Assembly: GCA_964401995.1 (NCBI GenBank)
Contig: CAYOAP010000008.1
Span: 71,059-135,058 of the forward strand
Direction: 5' to 3'
DNA length: 64,000 nt
Source: DATCBF01 sp964401995
Lineage (GTDB): Bacteria; Actinomycetota; Thermoleophilia; Solirubrobacterales; 70-9
Position numbers and translations under genes: made by a program. Positions 44,359 through 53,936 of the stretch are shown in pieces. The notes below the pieces were generated by a model. The model was not told the DNA's origin. It saw only the letters and a program-made list of their open reading frames with translations, and did not search any database. The first letter of the stretch is position 1, and the number at the start of each line of letters is the position of its first letter.

Positions 44359-46221
44359 TCAGTGGCTTCGTGGTCCCTGGCGCGCCTGGCGGACGGCAAT
44401 CAGCGGGCAGGGGCTGCTGCCACGAACCGGATCGACCGTTTCCCACAGCACGTAGGGAGGCGCGACCTTGAGCACCCGCAGGCCCGAATAGGGCTGCTGC
44501 TTGAGGCCGCCCTGGGTGACGACAAATCGCACCCCAGGCAGCAGGGCATGTCCGGCTTCGTCTGCCGACTTGATGCAGACGCGGCCGCCGCGCAGCTCCC
44601 AGGAGATGTAGGGAGCGCCGTGCTGTTCGGCGAGCAGCTGGGGCGAGGCGAGCACCAGGGTCGAGTCGGCGGCGATCAGCGGGCGAAAGCCGGTCAGCGC
44701 CGGCGAGTACGAGGGCGGCCCGACCGGGGCGTTGGCGAAAGCGAGCAGCGAGCAGACAGCGGCCGCAGCGAGATAGACAAGCGCCGCCAGGCCGGCAATC
44801 GCGCCTCCAGAGAACCGCCTCTCCCCCGCATCGGCCGGGCGATCGAGCAACGGCAGGACGATGACGAGGGCGCAGAGCGGGGCCGCGATCTCGATCGCCT
44901 TGGCGGCGGTGTAGGGAGTGCCGCCGACCCGGGCGGCGGCGTAGGCGAGGCAGGCGGCGGCGAAGCCGGAGAGGATCGCCGTCTCGCGACGGCGGATGCA
45001 GCGCACTGCGCCGTAAGCGAGCAGCGCCAGGGCGAAGGCGGCGCCGAGGTGATAGCCGAAGGCCGGGACCGCGCCGTCGCCAGGGGCGAGGCGGAAGTCT
45101 CCCGAGGGCCAGATCCCCAGCGCCTCGAAGGGCGAGACCTGGCCGAAGAGGTTGCCGAGGCCGGGGCCGTTGGGGTCAAAGGTCTCGAAGCTGTGGAAGT
45201 CGATCATCCGGCCGATCTCTGGAGCCACGAGGACGACGAACAGAAGAACTGCCAGAAGGACAGACCGCCAGGCTGCCGGCGGCGGGATGAGGGGGGCCTG
45301 CGGGCGGGCCAAACTGGGTCCGTTCTCGGCCCCCCTCATCCCGCCGCTCGCAGAGCTGCCGACCCCCTTCAAGGTGAGTTCTGCAAGCAGCCAGATGGCT
45401 GCGGTGCCGACTAGCCAGATGAGGCCCGGGAAGCTGTAGGTGTAGACGCTGCCTGCTGCAATTACGGCTGCGGGGATGAAGCGGAGGGGCAGATTCCGCC
45501 AGGACTCGTTGCGCGTCGCCTCTCTCAGAGACAAGGCGAAAGCGAGGACGTAGAGGGCCTGGATTGTCTCCTTGAAGGAGCCCTGGGCGTAGTAGGAGGC
45601 GACCATGTATGTCAGGCCGACCGCAAGGGCGCCTGCCGTCCGGCGCAGGGACGGGAGGTTGGCGAAAGCCGTTAGGGCCGTTAGCGAGGCGAGGATTGCT
45701 GCGGCAATCGTCAGGCCGGTGAATCCCTGGACCAGGTTGACCCCCAAGCCCTTGCTCAGGGCCACCACGATCGAGTGCGGGCCCAAGGGGTATCCCTGGT
45801 GGAGCAGCGGCGAGCCGGCGCCGTGGGCCAGATGATCGGTTGCCAGCAGGTGCTGGGACATGTCTGGGTTGAAGCTGGTGCCGAGGATGCCGAAATGGCC
45901 TTCGGCGACGAAGGGGAGCGATGCCGCCGCCAGCGCCAGGAGCGCGACCGGCGCGCCGGTTCTCAGCGCAGTGCCCACGCCTTCGGTGCGGCCTCTGAGG
46001 AAGAGGACGGTGCCGACGGTCAGCACCAGCACGGCTACCGCCGAGATCACACCGTCGCCTGGCAGGCGCACCGTCCCCCAGCAGATCGCGCAGAGCAGGG
46101 CCAAGCCGACCGCGGGCGACAGCCACGACCATTGCCTCACTCCGCAGAGCGCGACCGCCGCCTGTCCGAGCGCCAGCGAGGCGGCGCATACCGCCAGCAC
46201 GGCTGCATAGGTGCCGATCAC
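44359..46221 (-). CDS. Large integral membrane protein (possible GT-C-like enzyme)
   Basis: The 620-aa protein starts at GTG only three bases after the tRNA-Val 3' end. It has about 12-13 hydrophobic helices. The first large loop (residues 110-145, HFGILGTSFNPDMSQHLLAT) has an Asp-containing motif like the acidic loop of polyprenyl-sugar GT-C transferases. The last ~130 residues are a non-membrane domain (LVLASPQLLAEQHGAPYISW). The loop at residues about 290-315 is encoded by a perfect 18-bp inverted repeat. No family is firmly recognised. Confidence 0.6.
   Translation of the reverse strand: MIGTYAAVLAVCAASLALGQAAVALCGVRQWSWLSPAVGLALLCAICWGTVRLPGDGVISAVAVLVLTVGTVLFLRGRTEGVGTALRTGAPVALLALAAASLPFVAEGHFGILGTSFNPDMSQHLLATDHLAHGAGSPLLHQGYPLGPHSIVVALSKGLGVNLVQGFTGLTIAAAILASLTALTAFANLPSLRRTAGALAVGLTYMVASYYAQGSFKETIQALYVLAFALSLREATRNESWRNLPLRFIPAAVIAAGSVYTYSFPGLIWLVGTAAIWLLAELTLKGVGSSASGGMRGAENGPSLARPQAPLIPPPAAWRSVLLAVLLFVVLVAPEIGRMIDFHSFETFDPNGPGLGNLFGQVSPFEALGIWPSGDFRLAPGDGAVPAFGYHLGAAFALALLAYGAVRCIRRRETAILSGFAAACLAYAAARVGGTPYTAAKAIEIAAPLCALVIVLPLLDRPADAGERRFSGGAIAGLAALVYLAAAAVCSLLAFANAPVGPPSYSPALTGFRPLIAADSTLVLASPQLLAEQHGAPYISWELRGGRVCIKSADEAGHALLPGVRFVVTQGGLKQQPYSGLRVLKVAPPYVLWETVDPVRGSSPCPLIAVRQARQGPRSH
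45281..45345. repeat. Perfect 18-bp inverted repeat inside a coding region
   Basis: GGCGGGATGAGGGGGGCC (45281-45298) has its exact reverse complement at 45328-45345, with 29 bases between. It is read in frame and encodes a Gly/Pro-rich loop between helices of the 620-aa membrane protein, suggesting insertion of a small palindromic element without breaking the gene. Confidence 0.85.
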
Positions 46222-46224
46222 TCA

Positions 46225-46297
46225 TGGGCGTTACTGGGCTCGAACCAGTGACCTCCACCTTGTCGAGGTGGCGCTCTCCCAACTGAGCTAAACGCCC
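46225..46297 (-). tRNA. tRNA-Val (anticodon GAC)
   Basis: A 7-bp acceptor stem (GGGCGTT/AACGCCC), D arm GCTCAGTTGGGAGAGC, anticodon stem CCACC/GGTGG with loop TCGACAA, and T arm CTGG-TTCGAGC-CCAG fold into a standard tRNA. The anticodon GAC is at 46262-46264. Position 33 is C instead of the near-universal T. CCA is not encoded. Discriminator A. Confidence 0.93.
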
Positions 46298-46341
46298 GGG
46301 ACGGCGATTCTATGCAAAGCAGTCCCGGGCGCTCGCCGCTG

Positions 46342-46578
46342 CTATCGGTAGGTCAGGTGCCCGTTGGCCTTGCACTTGAAGCCGGCGTTCTTGTAAGCCT
46401 GCGCGTAGCCGGGTTTGTGAGAGCAGAACTCGCCCGCAGCGAGGCATTTTGTTCCACCTGGCGTCGAAGCGTTGACGCAACTGGCCTGAGCTATGGGCTG
46501 GGCCGGCGCAGTAGCGGGACCGACCGCCGCGATCGCCCCCAGGGCTGCGATTGCGACGGTTGCTAGGGCTTTTCGCAT
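46342..46578 (-). CDS. Small secreted Cys-containing protein
   Basis: The 78-aa protein has a clear signal peptide (MRKALATVAIAALGAIAAVG, cleavage near PAQ or AQA) and AGGAGA nine bases before the ATG. The mature part of about 48 residues has four cysteines (SCVNAST, KCLAAGEFCSHK, GFKCKANGHLTYR), probably two disulfides. The C-terminal pattern FCSHKPGY..YKNAGFKCK resembles a small repeat domain at the ends of secreted actinobacterial proteins. Function unknown. Confidence 0.78.
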   Translation of the reverse strand: MRKALATVAIAALGAIAAVGPATAPAQPIAQASCVNASTPGGTKCLAAGEFCSHKPGYAQAYKNAGFKCKANGHLTYR

Positions 46579-46847
46579 TGACTGGCTTCTCCTATTTGTT
46601 GGCTTCCAAGAAGCAAAAACATTTTCGTTTGCAAGCCAATATTCGTCGTCCGATCACGCTCCCCTAGGTAGGGCGATCGACCGACGCCGAGAAACTCAAG
46701 TCTGAGCCTGCAAAAGCCGATGCAACCAGTGCAACTTCCGGGCATACCTGGTGTTTATTTAGTCAGAGTCAGAGCGCATCACACAAGACTTGAGGACTGA
46801 CGAGCCGGCGACCAAGGCCTGCCGGTGGCACGTCCTTCGGAACACAG
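46579..46847. other. Intergenic stretch upstream of the small secreted protein
   Basis: This region is less GC-rich than its surroundings around 46600-46660 and 46740-46790, consistent with promoter DNA for the minus-strand secreted protein. I see no convincing coding frame and no clear -35/-10 pair. Confidence 0.4.
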
Positions 46848-46872
46848 AGGGCCCCTATACGGGGCCCTTTTC
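46848..46872. terminator. Terminator downstream of zwf
   Basis: AGGGCCCC (46848-46855) and GGGGCCCT (46861-46868) form an 8-bp stem with a 5-base loop followed on the plus strand by TTTTCC. It lies 21 bases beyond the zwf stop, so it could stop zwf transcription although the T-run favours the other direction. Confidence 0.7.
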
Positions 46873-46892
46873 CGTTCTGCTGCGTGCCGGGC

Positions 46893-48362
<1,470 letters not shown>

Positions 48363-48517
48363 GAATTCAGCCTGACAGATGATGAAAGGCAGGCAATCCG
48401 AACGCTGCTCGATGTCGCCTAGTTGGACTTCCTGATCGAGACCATCGGCAGGACGGCAGTTGTCTGTTCCATCTTCATCTTGCCCACCCTTGCAGGCCGC
48501 TGCGCAAGGTCAAGTCT

Positions 48518-49123
48518 CTACTCAGTCCCGCATTCCCAATCGCCAGCGCTTGCGACGACTCGGCCTTTCTCCAGCCCCGAAATCTTGCTGGCGCAGCCTT
48601 CTACCGCGAACACGGCATATCGAAGCCCAGCGATCCCCGAGATGTCAAAGCCGCTCCGCATGCGCCGCGTGCGGAGTTCTTCCCGGCCCCCGCCGGAGAA
48701 ATCCAGACGCACATGGGCTACCGGGGTGTCGTAGGCCGCGATGCCGATGTCGAATGGCTGCCAGTCAGCATTAGCCGGCACCGGCACAGTCAGGACCCGG
48801 GCGTGCTGGGATGGCCCCAAGCCACACTGCGTTTCACCAAACTGCTCGCCACCTAGACCAACTCCGGGAAACTTGTGGACCGGTCCCGCGACGCTGACGT
48901 CAAAACATGGTGGCCCACCGCCCCCGCGCTCGACAGCGACATACCAGATGAACTGCTTGATCCTGCCGGAGCCCAGCAGCACCACCCCGCTTGGCTTTTC
49001 CACTTCACTTGGGTGGGTGGGGAAGGGCCGGTGGCCTGCTGCCTGTCCAGAATTGCTGAATGCGCACGCTGCTCCGACGAGCGCGACGATGCTCACCAAA
49101 CCGACGACGAGTGCCTTTTTCAT
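48518..49123 (-). CDS. Secreted or lipoprotein-like hypothetical protein
   Basis: The ATG at 49123 has GGGAGGCGGA before it and gives 201 aa. The N-terminus MKKALVVGLVSIVALVGAAC is a signal peptide with a weak lipobox ending in Cys. The mature part has further cysteines (GPPCFDVSVAG, ETQCGLGPSQ, VEGCASKIS, WECGTE) and beta-rich composition. It weakly resembles the 49251-49892 protein in layout. No family recognised. Confidence 0.65.
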   Translation of the reverse strand: MKKALVVGLVSIVALVGAACAFSNSGQAAGHRPFPTHPSEVEKPSGVVLLGSGRIKQFIWYVAVERGGGGPPCFDVSVAGPVHKFPGVGLGGEQFGETQCGLGPSQHARVLTVPVPANADWQPFDIGIAAYDTPVAHVRLDFSGGGREELRTRRMRSGFDISGIAGLRYAVFAVEGCASKISGLEKGRVVASAGDWECGTE

Positions 49124-49250
49124 TCCGCCTCCCACAGGCTAATGCTGAACCCGCAACTCATTCGCTGGCCCACGAACATGACTGCCCCAATGCCTGGAAA
49201 GGGTCGGATGGAGATCAAGGTGATCTGCCATACAGGCACCGAGCCGGGGC

Positions 49251-49892
49251 TCAGAGGACACACAAAGCCCCTGGCTCATCTTCACCTCGATAGACAATAT
49301 TGCCGGATGCGTTGTAGCCCACGGCTTCGTGCAGGCAGCTGGGGCCGAGTACCTTCACATATCCCCAGCGAAAGCGATCAACGTGAATCTTGCGAGCCTG
49401 CTCGTAAGACACGAGCCGAAGATTGAGGTCGCGCTTGCCAGCTTCGTCCAGATCCAGATGCACCTGCACCACATTGCGGGGGAACACCATGCCAAGGACC
49501 TCTTTTTCCACCTCATGCCTCGCGTCGATGGGTCCACTGAACGCCGGCGTCGGGCAGGTTGACGTGCTTGAAAACAAATAAGGGGATCCTGGCTTGGGTC
49601 TAAACCCGACTCCGAAACACACTCGGCGCGGGGAGCGGCCAATCCCTTCTGCCGCAACTAACCGCCAGGAATCTCTCTCAATATGAACCGTTGTCAAAAT
49701 GAGCTGTGGAGGACGTACGGGTCCTTCCGCTGAAACCGGTGTGCTTGCCAGCCACAATGACATGGCCAACCCTAGGCCGATGACTCGTGCCCTCTGAATC
49801 CAGGCAGACGACCATCGCCGACGCTCGGTTAGTCCACCAGTCCGCAATAAGGCACCTTTACGGATGACCACGAGGAAGAAATACCAGGCCAC
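49251..49892 (-). CDS. Secreted hypothetical protein
   Basis: The open frame gives 213 aa from 49892, but the signal segment (RARVIGLGLAMSLWLASTPV, ending SAEG) lies around residues 35-56, so the true start is uncertain. The mature region has CFGVGFRPK, STCPTPAF, GPSCLHEAVGYNASGNIVY and a terminal ALCVL, with four cysteines and an overall pattern resembling 48518-49123. Lower GC than the surroundings. Function unknown. Confidence 0.5.
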   Translation of the reverse strand: MAWYFFLVVIRKGALLRTGGLTERRRWSSAWIQRARVIGLGLAMSLWLASTPVSAEGPVRPPQLILTTVHIERDSWRLVAAEGIGRSPRRVCFGVGFRPKPGSPYLFSSTSTCPTPAFSGPIDARHEVEKEVLGMVFPRNVVQVHLDLDEAGKRDLNLRLVSYEQARKIHVDRFRWGYVKVLGPSCLHEAVGYNASGNIVYRGEDEPGALCVL

Positions 49893-50133
49893 GCATACCT
49901 AGAAGTAGAAGTGACTTAGGAATCCGGTACAAACACTTGATCCAGTGCAGGCAGGAAGCTCGCTATGGCCGAGGCACCAATGGAACTCGCTTGATTGACT
50001 GGTTGTCTGAATCGATGCAAACCAGCCTCGTAGGGAAGGGGTAAGCACGCAATGAAGATGACGAAAGTCGAGCCGGTCGTTCCGATGGTTGCCGTGACCA
50101 AGCCGGCCTAAGCGGCAAATGTCGCCTGCGGGA
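49893..50133. other. Intergenic region without recognisable gene
   Basis: This stretch before tRNA-Cys is less GC-rich than average. Short frames exist on both strands but lack ribosome sites, hydrophobic segments or motif content. I see nothing supportable. Confidence 0.4.
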
Positions 50134-50204
50134 AGGCGCCTACCAGAATCGAACTGGTGTAAACGGCTTTGCAGGCCGCTGCGTAGCCACTCCGCCAAGG
50201 CGCC
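50134..50204 (-). tRNA. tRNA-Cys (anticodon GCA)
   Basis: Acceptor GGCGCCT/AGGCGCC, anticodon loop CTGCAAA with GCA at 50170-50172, T arm ACCAG-TTCGATT-CTGGT, and discriminator T, as expected for bacterial tRNA-Cys. CCA is not encoded. Confidence 0.95.
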
Positions 50205-50241
50205 GGGAGGCGCTGTGAAGCCTAGCGGCAGCCAGGCATGC

Positions 50242-51738
50242 TCAGGCGGTCGCCTGCGCCAGGGGCTGGGCTCGTGGCGTGGCGCTGGAGAAGGTCAGGG
50301 CGCCGTCGTCGAGCTCGCCGTAGCGCAGCATCCGCAGATCGATCGGGTAGTTCATCCGCAGCTTCCAGGGCTCCTTGGAGCCCTGTTTGGGGAGCTGGTC
50401 GACCGAGCGCAGGACGTAGCCGGCGGTGAGCGGCATCAGCGGCTCCGGCGTGATCGAGGGATCGGTCACCCGGGGGACGCACTGCCTGTATCCGTGGGCG
50501 TCCATGTGGGCGAGCAGGCGGCAGACGTATTCGGCGGTGAGGTCGGCTTTCAGCGTCCAGGAGGCGTTGGTGTAGCCGAGCGTGAAGGCGAAGTTCGGCA
50601 CCTCGCTCAGCATCATGCCCTTGTAGGTCAACGCCTTGGTCATGTCGGCCTCCTCGCCGTCGACCGAGACCCGCATGCCGCCGAGGAAGAGCAGATTGAG
50701 CCCGGTCGCGGTGACGATCAGGTCGGCGTCGAGGTCGGCGCCGGACTCGAGCTTGATCCCGCCCTCGGTGAAGGCCTCGATCCGGTCGGTGACGATCTCA
50801 GCGCTGCCTGAGGAGATCGCCTTGAAGAGATCGCCGTCGGGAACCAGGCAGAGGCGCTGGTCCCAGGGGTCGTAGCTGGGCTTGAAGTGGGTGTCGATGT
50901 CGTAGCCGGCGGGCAGCGCTTTTTGCACGCCACGCCGCAGCGCCGCCTTCATGATCCGCGGCCGGCGGCGGCTGAGCTGGTAGCTCAGCATCTGCAGGAG
51001 CACGTTCTTCCAGCGCACGATCGGATAGGCGACCCGGTCCGGCAGGACCCGGCGCAGCTTCTTGGCGAGGCCGTCTTCGCCCGGCATCGAGACCACATAG
51101 GTCGGCGAGCGCTGCAGCATCGTCACCTGCTCGGCCTTCTCCGCCAGCGAGGGAATCAGCGTCACCGCGGTGGCGCCGCTGCCGATCACGACCACGCGCT
51201 TGCCGGTGTAGTCAATGTCCTCGGGCCAATGCTGGGGGTGGACGACCTCCCCGCCGAAGCGATCGAGGCCGGGGAACTCCGGCGTGTAGCCCTCGTCGTA
51301 GCGGTAATAGCCGCTGCAGACGAAGAAGAACCCACAGGTCAGCTGAACCGTCTCGCCGCTGTCGGAGCGCTCGGCCTCGACCGTCCAGCGGCCGTCTGCG
51401 CTCGACCAGTCGGCGCTGACGACGCGATGGTGGAAGCGGATCTTGCGATCGATGCCGGCGTCGCTCGCCGTCTGGCGGACATAGCTGAGGATCGAGGAGC
51501 CGTCGGCGATCGTCTTCGCCTCGGTCCAGGGCCGGAAGCGGTAGCCGAGGGTGTGCATATCCGAGTCCGAGCGGATGCCCGGATAGCGGAAGAGATCCCA
51601 GGTGCCTCCGATGTCGGCGCGCGCCTCGAGGATCGCGTAGCTCTTGCCAGGGCAGCGCTGCTGCAGATGGTGGGCGGTGCCGATGCCGGAAAGGCCGGCG
51701 CCGACGATCAAAACGTCGAGATGTTCAGACGTTGTCAT
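50242..51738 (-). CDS. Flavin-containing Baeyer-Villiger-type monooxygenase
   Basis: FAD/NADPH enzyme that inserts oxygen next to ketones or oxidises heteroatoms. The 498-aa protein has two Rossmann motifs (VLIVGAGLSGIGTAHHL and VVVIGSGATAVTLIPSL), the sequence FGGEVVHPQHWPED that fits the type I fingerprint FxGxxxHxxxWP, and GGTWDLFRYPGIRSDSDMHT. The order resembles EthA of mycobacteria. No regulator is adjacent; substrate unknown. Divergent from the L,D-transpeptidase gene. Confidence 0.93.
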   Translation of the reverse strand: MTTSEHLDVLIVGAGLSGIGTAHHLQQRCPGKSYAILEARADIGGTWDLFRYPGIRSDSDMHTLGYRFRPWTEAKTIADGSSILSYVRQTASDAGIDRKIRFHHRVVSADWSSADGRWTVEAERSDSGETVQLTCGFFFVCSGYYRYDEGYTPEFPGLDRFGGEVVHPQHWPEDIDYTGKRVVVIGSGATAVTLIPSLAEKAEQVTMLQRSPTYVVSMPGEDGLAKKLRRVLPDRVAYPIVRWKNVLLQMLSYQLSRRRPRIMKAALRRGVQKALPAGYDIDTHFKPSYDPWDQRLCLVPDGDLFKAISSGSAEIVTDRIEAFTEGGIKLESGADLDADLIVTATGLNLLFLGGMRVSVDGEEADMTKALTYKGMMLSEVPNFAFTLGYTNASWTLKADLTAEYVCRLLAHMDAHGYRQCVPRVTDPSITPEPLMPLTAGYVLRSVDQLPKQGSKEPWKLRMNYPIDLRMLRYGELDDGALTFSSATPRAQPLAQATA

Positions 51739-51859
51739 CTATTCTTGCAATGGTATCGGTTCGACCGGGTTGGCTGGCGAGCCAAGCAGCGCGGTGGATT
51801 GCTCCCAGGCGCAGGCTCAAACCGCCAGGAAAGCCGACTGCCGCCCTATTCTCTGCTTC

Positions 51860-53503
51860 GTGAGCGGAGAAACAAAACCAGACGCCGACTTCACGCCCGA
51901 CACTGGGTCCTCGCGGCGGCTGCGAGCCGTTCTCATCGGCTGCGGCGTGGCCGCGATCATCTTCGCTGGATTTGCCGTCGCCGCCTTCGCGATGTCGGGC
52001 GCCACCCTCGGCTCTGACCCTGCCGCGCTGGCGCGGGTCGACACGCAGACATTTGGCGGCACAGTGGAGCAGGTCCACGCCACCGGCCCGAACGGGAAGC
52101 CAATCCCGATCGCCGTCCACGACGGCCGCCTGATCCCGAAGCGCAAGCTCCGGCCTGGCGAGACCGTCTCGGTCGACGTCGTCGTCAAGCGCCCCGGCTG
52201 GGTCGGCTGGCTGGTCGGCAACGAGCAGCACCAGCACCTGACCCTGCGCGCGCCGGCCGCCCGGGTGCGGAGCCGCTGGCTGACGGTGAAGCCCTCTGCC
52301 CCGCCCAGGATCTCCTTCGACCAGCCGGTGCGCTCCGTCGCCTTCGGCGCCCCCGGCCATCTCCAGCGCCGCGTCTTCGTCCACCCCCAGCGATCGGTCA
52401 GCCTCGGCTCGCGCCAGTCGGCCGGGACGGTCGTGATCGCCGGCGCGCCCCGCTCCTGGGAGCGGCTCGGAATGCCGCAGAGCGTCACCTGGTTCCCCGC
52501 CGGCGACTCGCCCAGCGTCGCCGCCAGCCCGGCCCCCGGCGCCGATGTCTCGCCGGCGACGCCGCTGCGGCTCACCTTCTCCAAGCCGGTCCGCAAGGTC
52601 CTCGGCTCGGCGATGCCGACGCTGTCGCCGGAGGCGACCGGCAAGTGGCATCACGTCGACAGCCACACGCTGCTCTTCCGCCCCTCGGGCTACGGGGCCG
52701 GGCTCAGCACCAGCCTCGAAGCCCAGCTGCCGAAGCGCGTCGACGTGATCGCAGCGGATGGCTCGCTGCACGGCGGCCGCAGCATCGCCTGGAACATCCC
52801 GCCGGGCTCGACCCTGAGGCTGCAGCAGCTGCTCGCCGAAGCCGGCTACCTGCCGGTCGACTGGAAGCCATCGGGCGCCCCCGTCGCCCACACGCCGGCC
52901 GCCGAGCTGCGCGCCGCGGTCGAACCGCCCAAGGGCCACTTCTCCTGGCGCTACTCGAATGTCCCCGCCAGCCTGCACGAATCCTGGTCAGCGGGCAAGG
53001 AGAACGTCGCCACCGAAGGGGCGGTGATGGCCTTCGAGGGCGCCCACGAAATGGAACTGGACGGAGTCGCGGGCGCGGATGTCTGGGACGCGGTGCTGAA
53101 AGCGGCAATCGCCGGCAAGCGCAACCCCGAATCCGGCTACAGCTACGTCTACGTCAGCGAGACCCTGCCCGAGCAGGTCACCCTCTGGCACAACGGGCAC
53201 ACCATCCACACCGCCGCCGCCAACACCGGCATCCCCGGCGCCGAAACCGAACTCGGCACCTTCCCGGTCTTCGAGCACCTCGAAGAAACGACGATGAGCG
53301 GCGAAAACCCCGACGGCTCCCACTACGAAGACCCGGGGATCATGTGGGTCAGCTACTTCAACGGCGGCGACGCCCTCCACTCCTTCGACCGTCCCTCCTA
53401 CGGCAGCCCCCAGAGCCTCGGCTGCGTCGAGATGCAGCTCGAAGACGCCGCCGCAATCTGGCCCTACACGCCGGTCGGCACCCTGGTCACGATCGAAAGC
53501 TGA
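51860..53503 (+). CDS. L,D-transpeptidase (YkuD domain) with N-terminal membrane anchor
   Basis: Crosslinks peptidoglycan through 3-3 links or attaches proteins to it. The GTG at 51860 gives 547 aa with a cytoplasmic tail, one membrane helix (RAVLIGCGVAAIIFAGFAVA), two or more Ig-like beta domains (about 60-300), a short helical linker, and the YkuD domain at the C-terminus. The catalytic motif is HSFDRPSYGSPQSLGCVEMQ with the nucleophile Cys522. The ribosome site is weak, so the start is tentative. Confidence 0.9.
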   Translation: MSGETKPDADFTPDTGSSRRLRAVLIGCGVAAIIFAGFAVAAFAMSGATLGSDPAALARVDTQTFGGTVEQVHATGPNGKPIPIAVHDGRLIPKRKLRPGETVSVDVVVKRPGWVGWLVGNEQHQHLTLRAPAARVRSRWLTVKPSAPPRISFDQPVRSVAFGAPGHLQRRVFVHPQRSVSLGSRQSAGTVVIAGAPRSWERLGMPQSVTWFPAGDSPSVAASPAPGADVSPATPLRLTFSKPVRKVLGSAMPTLSPEATGKWHHVDSHTLLFRPSGYGAGLSTSLEAQLPKRVDVIAADGSLHGGRSIAWNIPPGSTLRLQQLLAEAGYLPVDWKPSGAPVAHTPAAELRAAVEPPKGHFSWRYSNVPASLHESWSAGKENVATEGAVMAFEGAHEMELDGVAGADVWDAVLKAAIAGKRNPESGYSYVYVSETLPEQVTLWHNGHTIHTAAANTGIPGAETELGTFPVFEHLEETTMSGENPDGSHYEDPGIMWVSYFNGGDALHSFDRPSYGSPQSLGCVEMQLEDAAAIWPYTPVGTLVTIES

Positions 53504-53553
53504 TCCCACTGCCGCTGGGCCGAGCAGGAAGGTTGCTCTGGCAAGATGGCGGC

Positions 53554-53910
53554 ATGGAGCGTGTGCTGGGAATCGGTGGGTACTTCATGCGGGCCGCCGA
53601 CCCGGCAGCCCTGGGCGCGTGGTATCGCGATTGCCTGGGCCTGGACGCCGATGAGAACGGCCTGTGGCGCCAGGAAGCCGGGCCGACGGTGTTCGCGACG
53701 TTCGAGTCCGAGACCGACTACTTCGGGTCCCATGCCCAGCAGGCGATGATCAACTTCCGGGTCCGCGACCTGGATGCGATGCTCGCCCAGCTGCACGCCA
53801 AGGGAGCGGATGTGGCTGAAGGGACACAGGACATGGAGGGCGTCGGCCGGTTCGGCTGGGTCACCGATCCCGAGGGCAACCGGATCGAGCTCTGGCAGCC
53901 CGCAGAGTGA
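53554..53910 (+). CDS. VOC-family (glyoxalase-like) protein
   Basis: The ATG at 53554 gives 118 aa, one vicinal-oxygen-chelate module. The visible pattern is GGYFMRAADPAALGAWYRDC, then MINFRVRDLDAMLAQLHAKG and FGWVTDPEGNRIELWQPAE, whose Glu is the usual metal ligand. Such small proteins act in metabolite detoxification or as binding proteins; the substrate is unknown. Confidence 0.9.
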   Translation: MERVLGIGGYFMRAADPAALGAWYRDCLGLDADENGLWRQEAGPTVFATFESETDYFGSHAQQAMINFRVRDLDAMLAQLHAKGADVAEGTQDMEGVGRFGWVTDPEGNRIELWQPAE

Positions 53911-53936
53911 GCTGAGCGCGAACGCTGATCGAGCCC

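Noticed and set aside
42405..44471. Long plus-strand open frame of 688 residues opposite thrS
   Set aside because: It is the antisense of thrS in high-GC DNA with no motif content; thrS is unmistakable.
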